Positions 59,143 to 64,000 of a DNA stretch of 64,000 nt are shown here, piece after piece. Made by a program: the position numbers and the translations under genes. Origin of the DNA: Candidatus Jettenia sp. AMX2. Lineage in GTDB: Bacteria; Planctomycetota; Brocadiia; Brocadiales; Brocadiaceae. Under the pieces are notes generated by a model. That model ran no database searches. It had not been told where the DNA came from and saw only the letters and a list, made by a program, of their open reading frames with translations. The DNA lies in contig CP129469.1 of the NCBI GenBank assembly GCA_030583665.1, positions 1,541,043 through 1,605,042 of the forward strand, read 5' to 3'. Within the stretch, counting starts at the first letter, position 1. The number at the start of each line of letters is the position of its first letter.

Positions 59143-60861
59143 TTAGTTATCTATTCCCGTTACGATAAATACTTCTTCTAATGTCGTTATACCGTCCTTT
59201 GCCCTCCTGAGGCCATCTTCTTTTAATGTTGACATTCCCATCCCCCTGGCAGCTTTTCTTATATCATCGGCAGGAGCCATCCGGTATGCCATATCGCGTA
59301 AGGTTTCATTCATGTCTATCAGTTCGTAAATTCCAACCCTCCCCCGGTATCCCGTATTGTTGCAATTTTTACACCCCCTTCCCTTAAAAAAGCTGAAGTC
59401 CTTCAGATTTGTTACATCAAATCCCATTTCTGTCAGGCGATCACGGGAATAGGTAACAGGTTCCTTACAATGCAGGCATATTCTTCGCACCAGCCGCTGA
59501 GCCATTACGCCCTGTAGTGAAGTAGCGATAAGGAAGGGCTTTACCCCCATGTCAATTAATCTGGTGATAGCAGAAGGGGCATCGTTCGTATGAAGGGTGC
59601 TCAGAACAAGATGTCCTGTCAAGGCTGCAGCAATGGCGGTATCTGCCGTCTCCAGGTCCCGGATTTCCCCGACAAGGATAACGTTGGGATCCTGCCGAAG
59701 CATGGTTCTCAATATCCTGGAAAAGGTAAATCCGATCTTTTCGTTTACCTCACTCTGGTTAATTCCTTTGATGGTATACTCCACGGGGTCTTCTGCTGTG
59801 ATAATCTTGGTGTCGGTTTTATTCAGATTATTAATAACTGCATATAACGTTGTTGTTTTTCCGCTGCCAGTGGGACCGGTAACCAGCAATATACCGTTTG
59901 GCCTCCTGACGATGGAATAAAAACGCTTATAATCGGCCCCGTAGAATCCAAGACTCTTAAGGTCCATAAGAACGGCTGATTTCTCAAGCAGGCGCATAAC
60001 GATACTTTCCCCATACATCGAAGGTAAACAGGAAACCCTGATATCAAATTCCTTGCCGGCGTATTTGATATTGATACGTCCGTCCTGAGGCCTTCTCTTC
60101 TCAGAAATATCTATATTGGCCAGTATTTTGATTCTGGAAATAATGGAATCCTGGAGCCGTTTCGGTAATACGTCTGCTTCCTGACATACACCGTCAATCC
60201 GGTACCTTATCCGCAGCCGGTTGGAAAGGGGTTCGACGTGAATGTCACTCGTACGTGATGCAATCGCTTTGTTGATAATTAACGAAACTAACTGGATGAC
60301 AGGACCTTCGTCTTCTATGGATTTTACCCCGCCGGATAATTCTTCCTGCTTCTCAACTTCTGTTTCACCCGTAAAGGTCTTGCGGTTGGTAAGCTCTTTC
60401 AACAGGACATCTACCGTTTCGGTAGATGCCGACTCATAATACGTATGAATAGCCTTTCTTATATCTTCTGGTACAACTACTACGTATCTGATATCTGCAT
60501 TTAACATAAACCGTAAATTATCCTGAAGTCCAAGGTCAGGGATATTGCTCACAGCCAGGGTGACAGTGCCATTCATTTTTGTTGCTGGTACGATTTGATG
60601 TTTTTTAACAAATTGCAGCGAGAGTAAATTGATTACATCGGGTGGAATAGCAACCTTGGCAAGATCAATTACCGATAAACCAACATGAAGGGCAAGGGTA
60701 TGAAAGATTTCAGGATAGGTTGCATAGCCAAGTTTGACAATCGCGTCGTCTAATGTAATAGATTCATTTTTCTGAACTTCTCTGGCTTTGTCTAATTGCG
60801 TTTGGCTGATTAAACCGGTATTTAATAAGATCTCTTCCATCATATGGGATGAAGTTCTCAT
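59143..60861 (-). CDS. GspE/PilB-type assembly ATPase (first copy)
   Basis: A 572-residue paralogue of the next gene with all ATPase motifs: GPTGSGKTTTLYAVI, ITAEDPVEYTIKGI, LRQDPNVILVGEIRDLETAD, GHLVLSTLHTNDAPSAITRL, and zinc cysteines CLHCKEP and CKNCNN. The N-terminal MshEN domain is somewhat degenerate (VRYVVVVPEDIRKAIHTYYE-like). ATG 60861 or internal ATGs at 60843/60840 are possible starts. In MshEN-type ATPases the N-terminal domain can bind c-di-GMP; whether these do cannot be read by eye. It is the first gene of the cluster. Confidence 0.92.
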   Translation of the reverse strand: MRTSSHMMEEILLNTGLISQTQLDKAREVQKNESITLDDAIVKLGYATYPEIFHTLALHVGLSVIDLAKVAIPPDVINLLSLQFVKKHQIVPATKMNGTVTLAVSNIPDLGLQDNLRFMLNADIRYVVVVPEDIRKAIHTYYESASTETVDVLLKELTNRKTFTGETEVEKQEELSGGVKSIEDEGPVIQLVSLIINKAIASRTSDIHVEPLSNRLRIRYRIDGVCQEADVLPKRLQDSIISRIKILANIDISEKRRPQDGRINIKYAGKEFDIRVSCLPSMYGESIVMRLLEKSAVLMDLKSLGFYGADYKRFYSIVRRPNGILLVTGPTGSGKTTTLYAVINNLNKTDTKIITAEDPVEYTIKGINQSEVNEKIGFTFSRILRTMLRQDPNVILVGEIRDLETADTAIAAALTGHLVLSTLHTNDAPSAITRLIDMGVKPFLIATSLQGVMAQRLVRRICLHCKEPVTYSRDRLTEMGFDVTNLKDFSFFKGRGCKNCNNTGYRGRVGIYELIDMNETLRDMAYRMAPADDIRKAARGMGMSTLKEDGLRRAKDGITTLEEVFIVTGIDN

Positions 60862-60988
60862 ATTAAATTTGCTTGAATTAGCCTGTCAGGATATATTAGA
60901 ATCTCACATCGCTTTATACGCATATTCTTTGCAGCGGACATACTATAGTAAAATTTATCCTCTTTTGCAAGACTATAACCAATTAAAC

Positions 60989-62053
60989 ATGAAATTATTA
61001 AAACATACCCTGGAGCATATAGATGAGGTCATAATTGATCCGTATGGAAAGATTAAGGCAAAATTTAAATCGCTTGCTATACCGGACGGCAGTTTGGGAA
61101 GGCTGGAAGAGCTGGCAACGGTTTATGCCTCTGTAAAAGGCGACATAACATACCCGATAAAGTATAAGAAAATATTTACCCTGGCTGGAGACCATGGCGT
61201 TGCAGAAGAAGGGGTAAGCGCCTTTCCGCAACAGGTAACAACCCAAATGGTTAAAAATTTCCTGGAAGGAGGGGCGGCGATTAATGTGCTTGCACGGCAT
61301 GTTGGAGCAAAGGTTATTGTGGTTGACTGCGGAGTTGCCTCGCATCTGGAAACGATGCCCTGTCTGAAGATCAAAAAAACAGGACAGGGCACAAAAAACA
61401 TGACTTCAGGCCCCGCTATGTCCTGGGATGAAGCCATCCGTTCAATTGAGGCCGGTATTGAACTCATAGAGGAAGAACTGGAAGAAGGACTTGACATCGC
61501 CGGCGCAGGGGATATGGGGATTGCCAACACTACTCCCAGCAGCGCCATCCTTGCTGTTTTGGGAGGGCTGGATGCTGAATTGGTCACGGGAAGGGGAACA
61601 GGCGTAGATGAAGAGGCGCTCCGGAGAAAAATCAATACGGTAAAAAAGGCCATTGCAGTGAACCAACCCGACGCCAGGGATCCGATCGATGTATTATCAA
61701 AGGTTGGCGGTTATGAAATCGGAGGTATTGCCGGCCTGTGTCTTGGCGCTGCGCGTTATCACGTGCCGGTAGTTTTAGATGGATTTATTTCGACGGCAGG
61801 CGCCCTGATTGCCGCTGCAATTGAACCGAAAGTAAAAAACTATCTCATTGCCTCCCATGTTTCTTCTGAAAAAGGGCATAAACTGATGTTGAATCTCCTT
61901 GGGAAAACCCCGCTCCTGGATCTTCATTTACGATTGGGGGAAGGAACTGGAGCTGCATTGGGCATAAACCTTGTTGAGGCAGGGCTAAGACTGCTGCACA
62001 AAATGGCCACCTTTGATGAAGCAGGGGTTTCGGAACCGGAGAATAAATGTTAG
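60989..62053 (+). CDS. cobT: Nicotinate-nucleotide-dimethylbenzimidazole phosphoribosyltransferase
   Basis: About 354 residues from ATG 60989 (MKLLKHTLEHIDEVI); the open frame extends into the divergent GspE gene but those residues are not CobT-like. KSLAIPDGSLGRLEELA, FTLAGDHGVAEEGVSAFPQQ, VTTQMVKNFLEGGAAINVLA, GAGDMGIANTTPSSAI and the C-terminal LRLGEGTGAALGINLVEAGL with catalytic Glu are all canonical. It activates the lower ligand base of cobalamin. Divergent from the secretion cluster, with 127 bp for both promoters. Confidence 0.95.
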   Translation: MKLLKHTLEHIDEVIIDPYGKIKAKFKSLAIPDGSLGRLEELATVYASVKGDITYPIKYKKIFTLAGDHGVAEEGVSAFPQQVTTQMVKNFLEGGAAINVLARHVGAKVIVVDCGVASHLETMPCLKIKKTGQGTKNMTSGPAMSWDEAIRSIEAGIELIEEELEEGLDIAGAGDMGIANTTPSSAILAVLGGLDAELVTGRGTGVDEEALRRKINTVKKAIAVNQPDARDPIDVLSKVGGYEIGGIAGLCLGAARYHVPVVLDGFISTAGALIAAAIEPKVKNYLIASHVSSEKGHKLMLNLLGKTPLLDLHLRLGEGTGAALGINLVEAGLRLLHKMATFDEAGVSEPENKC

Positions 62054-62701
62054 TTTGCAATGAAGGCAGGATGCAGGTAAACACAGATTAACAGGATTTA
62101 AAAAACAAGGAGGTCTGTCAAAAACACTTGCATTTCTTAAGTCATGGATTATAAGGTTTGAAACATAGTAGTCTGTAAAAAATTCCAGTCTTCTCAATCT
62201 GACACCTCAGATTCAGATAGCTCACGCACATAATCCAGACATTCAGTAATTTGTTTTTTTGTTAGGCCTGGAAGATTCTCAAGTATCTCCTAACCCGAAC
62301 AAGTCGGAAAGGACAAATCCGAAGCGAGAAATCTGAGAGTCAACCCTGTAAGGGTTTTAAACCCTTACAGGGTTAATGTTATTAATATTTTTGCTGAAAA
62401 TGCCAAAATATTTTTTATTAGATACTAGGTTGCCCTTCCGATTCATAGTAAAATTTATTTGCGGTGAGCATACTCATTTCTGGTTCTTAAATTCCTTTTT
62501 TCACATACAAAATTTCTTTGTTGAACAGGGTTTTACTGCTACAATATTTATTATAAGAATTGGTTCTTTTCATGTGTTTTGATATTTGCTGTATGTCGTT
62601 CCAGGCGTTTGTCAACCAGGCTTACATTGAAATGTTCCCGGCAAACTATGGGTGTTTCTAATAAATAAACGGAAATAAGTTTTACCTTAAAGGAGGGGAA
62701 A
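62054..62701. other. Intergenic region with a DUF433 remnant and a palindrome
   Basis: No intact gene. It contains a DUF433-like fragment (62194-62289) and a palindrome AACCCTGTAAGGGTT/AACCCTTACAGGGTT at 62342-62374. AAAGGAGGGG lies before the start of the next gene at 62702. The remaining AT-rich sequence shows nothing recognisable. Confidence 0.65.
62194..62289 (-). pseudogene. DUF433-like antitoxin C-terminal fragment
   Basis: On the minus strand the frame reads EILENLPGLTKKQITECLDY-VRELSESEVSD then TGA. This matches the end of DUF433 proteins, the helical part around LT-EQI-ALDY. The N-terminal part is missing and no toxin follows. Confidence 0.55.
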
Positions 62702-63925
62702 ATGATAAAACAGTTCATTGCCGGTAGTTGTTACTCATATGTATTAAGCTCGGATAAAGAAGCATTCATAATTGATCCTCATATAAGCTTGCTGGATGAA
62801 TATAACGACTATTTGAAAAAAAATAAGCTTACGCTTAAGTTTGTTATAGATACGCATACGCATGCCGACCATTTTTCCCTGGCAGCGGTGTTAAAGAAAA
62901 AACATGGCGCTTCAGTCCTCATGCACGAAAACGCAATTTCAAGTGTAGCGGATAAACGGTTAAAAGAAAATGATCAGGTTGCTATCGGTTCCATCAGTTT
63001 TAAGGTAATCTATACACCAGGGCATACGGACGATGCAATGAGTTTATATGGTGAAAAAAGGCTGTTTACCGGTGATATTCTCTTGATTGGCAGCGTTGGC
63101 CGCACCGATTTCCAGAATGGTTCTCCCGAATCTATGTTTGATACCTTGCAGAAATTAAAGTCGCTGCCTGATGAAACCATAATTTGTCCGGGACATGACT
63201 ATCATGAAGTTCGTTCATCAACTCTTAAGAAAGAAAAAGAAACAAATCCCTTTCTGAAAGAAACCGATAAAGAGGCATTTGTCAAAAACATGCGTTCGAA
63301 GGTCATCCCAAAGCCTTTTAATATCGAAAATATAATCCGTGTAAACCAGAAAGGCGAGGCTGCGGCATTAGAGATGATCTCTCCCAAAGAGGCTTTATCG
63401 GAAATTGAGAAAAACCCTCAGACTAAATTATTGGACGTGCGGTCAGTCTTAGAATTCGACCAGGCGCATATTAAAGATGCAGTCAACGTGCCTATAGATA
63501 TGATTCATGCTAAAATTAATGAGCTGAGTCAATCCGGGAAAAGTTACATTGTTCTTTGCCGTACCGGTAATCGTTCTCCTATGGCTGCCGATATGCTAAT
63601 ACAGTCAGGTATCCATGGTGTTAAGGTAATGCACGGTGGGGTAACACGCTGGCAAAAAGAAGGATTGCCTGTTATTAAGGGCGAAGGTGGTGTATCATTG
63701 GAACGCCAGGTGAGGACAATTGCAGGAAGCCTGATATTATCAGGGATACTTCTTTCATGGTTCGTACATCGGGGGTTTATTGCCATACCGCTCTTTGTAA
63801 GCTGCGGGCTTATTTTTGCCGGCCTTACTGATAACTGCCTTATGGGGATGTTGTTGATGAAGTTGCCTTACAATAAGAAATTATATAAAACAAAGCATGG
63901 TGGTGGAACCTGTGCCGCAGGGTAA
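62702..63925 (+). CDS. Metallo-beta-lactamase hydrolase-rhodanese-DUF2892 fusion
   Basis: A 407-residue protein with three modules. Residues 1-215 are a persulfide dioxygenase/glyoxalase II-like hydrolase (DTHTHADHFSLAAVL, YTPGHTDDAM, FTGDILLIGSVGRTDFQNG, CPGHDYHE). Residues 230-330 are a rhodanese domain with active-site Cys in IVLCRTGNRSPMAAD. Residues 335-400 are a two-helix DUF2892 membrane domain (IAGSLILSGILLSWFVHRGF, GLTDNCLMGMLLM). Together this suggests membrane-associated sulfane-sulfur handling. AAAGGAGGGG precedes the ATG. Confidence 0.9.
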   Translation: MIKQFIAGSCYSYVLSSDKEAFIIDPHISLLDEYNDYLKKNKLTLKFVIDTHTHADHFSLAAVLKKKHGASVLMHENAISSVADKRLKENDQVAIGSISFKVIYTPGHTDDAMSLYGEKRLFTGDILLIGSVGRTDFQNGSPESMFDTLQKLKSLPDETIICPGHDYHEVRSSTLKKEKETNPFLKETDKEAFVKNMRSKVIPKPFNIENIIRVNQKGEAAALEMISPKEALSEIEKNPQTKLLDVRSVLEFDQAHIKDAVNVPIDMIHAKINELSQSGKSYIVLCRTGNRSPMAADMLIQSGIHGVKVMHGGVTRWQKEGLPVIKGEGGVSLERQVRTIAGSLILSGILLSWFVHRGFIAIPLFVSCGLIFAGLTDNCLMGMLLMKLPYNKKLYKTKHGGGTCAAG

Positions 63926-63989
63926 TAGGAAAGCGGGAAAGGATAGCATGGCAGAAATATTATAGGTCATTCTGAGAGAGGTATACCAC

Positions 63990-64000
63990 ATGAGCGGCGG
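63990..64000 (+). CDS. Possible gene start at window end
   Basis: ATGAGCGGCGG follows GAGAGAGG with reasonable spacing. Only the first three codons are visible, so nothing can be said about the product. Confidence 0.2.

Overview
The window looks like a chromosomal segment of a planctomycete, most likely of the anammox lineage (Brocadiales). This is an inference: no hydrazine or ladderane marker gene is present. It rests on moderate-to-low GC, a same-orientation ('inverse') integron, an IspH-UbiA fusion, planctomycete-style pseudopilin genes with a large calcium-loop PilX/GspK-like protein, a UGA-decoding selenocysteine tRNA, and abundant short palindromic repeats.

Region 1 (1-23.5 kb) is a chromosomal integron. 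A tyrosine recombinase with the IntI-specific insertion (21026-22189) lies upstream of, and in the same orientation as, a roughly 20 kb array of promoterless cassettes, all on the minus strand. At least a dozen attC-like sites (RYYYAAC ... GTTRRRY around an imperfect hairpin) separate them; several genes end inside or a few bases from an attC. The cargo is mostly defence and toxin-antitoxin genes: BrnT/BrnA, HNH nucleases, DUF433/DUF5615, DUF4160/DUF2442, VapB with a VapC remnant, a PD-(D/E)XK-STAND NTPase of Avs-like layout, a CBASS pair (CD-NTase plus SLATT membrane effector), AbiGi, two predicted PD-(D/E)XK nucleases and HicBA. The array is decaying. One IS splits the STAND gene, leaving 7-bp direct repeats; another IS3 element splits SLATT; a RayT/REP element truncates a further nuclease-like gene; and two near-identical deleted group II intron copies plus a third fragment sit among the cassettes. 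A second integrase remnant faces the opposite way at 22.74-23.02 kb.

Region 2 (23.8-33.3 kb) is ordinary chromosome: an SDR/enoyl-CoA hydratase/dienoyl-CoA reductase-like set on the minus strand, then a UPF0173 hydrolase, an aldo/keto reductase overlapping an SPL-family radical SAM gene, and a nitroreductase-like protein. At 33.4-35.5 kb is a second small attC cluster on the plus strand without an integrase, carrying a GC-rich FAD oxidoreductase and a HicB-like gene. It is followed by an Abi-family gene with a homopolymer frameshift.

Region 3 (36.5-46.3 kb) holds repeat-rich spacers and housekeeping genes: TPR lipoprotein, polyprenyl diphosphate synthase, EF-P, HemW, glycosyltransferase, IspH-UbiA, DUF502, tRNA-Sec and a NUDIX hydrolase.

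Region 4 (46.3-60.9 kb, minus strand) is a type II secretion/type IV pilus-like cluster: two GspE/PilB ATPases, GspF, a histidine kinase, two response regulators (one GGDEF-EAL), and GspH-, PilV-, GspJ- and GspK/PilX-like pseudopilins. A probable c-di-GMP-I riboswitch with a downstream terminator lies inside it, just after the c-di-GMP enzyme gene, which suggests c-di-GMP control of the distal pseudopilins. CobT and a metallo-beta-lactamase/rhodanese/DUF2892 fusion end the window.
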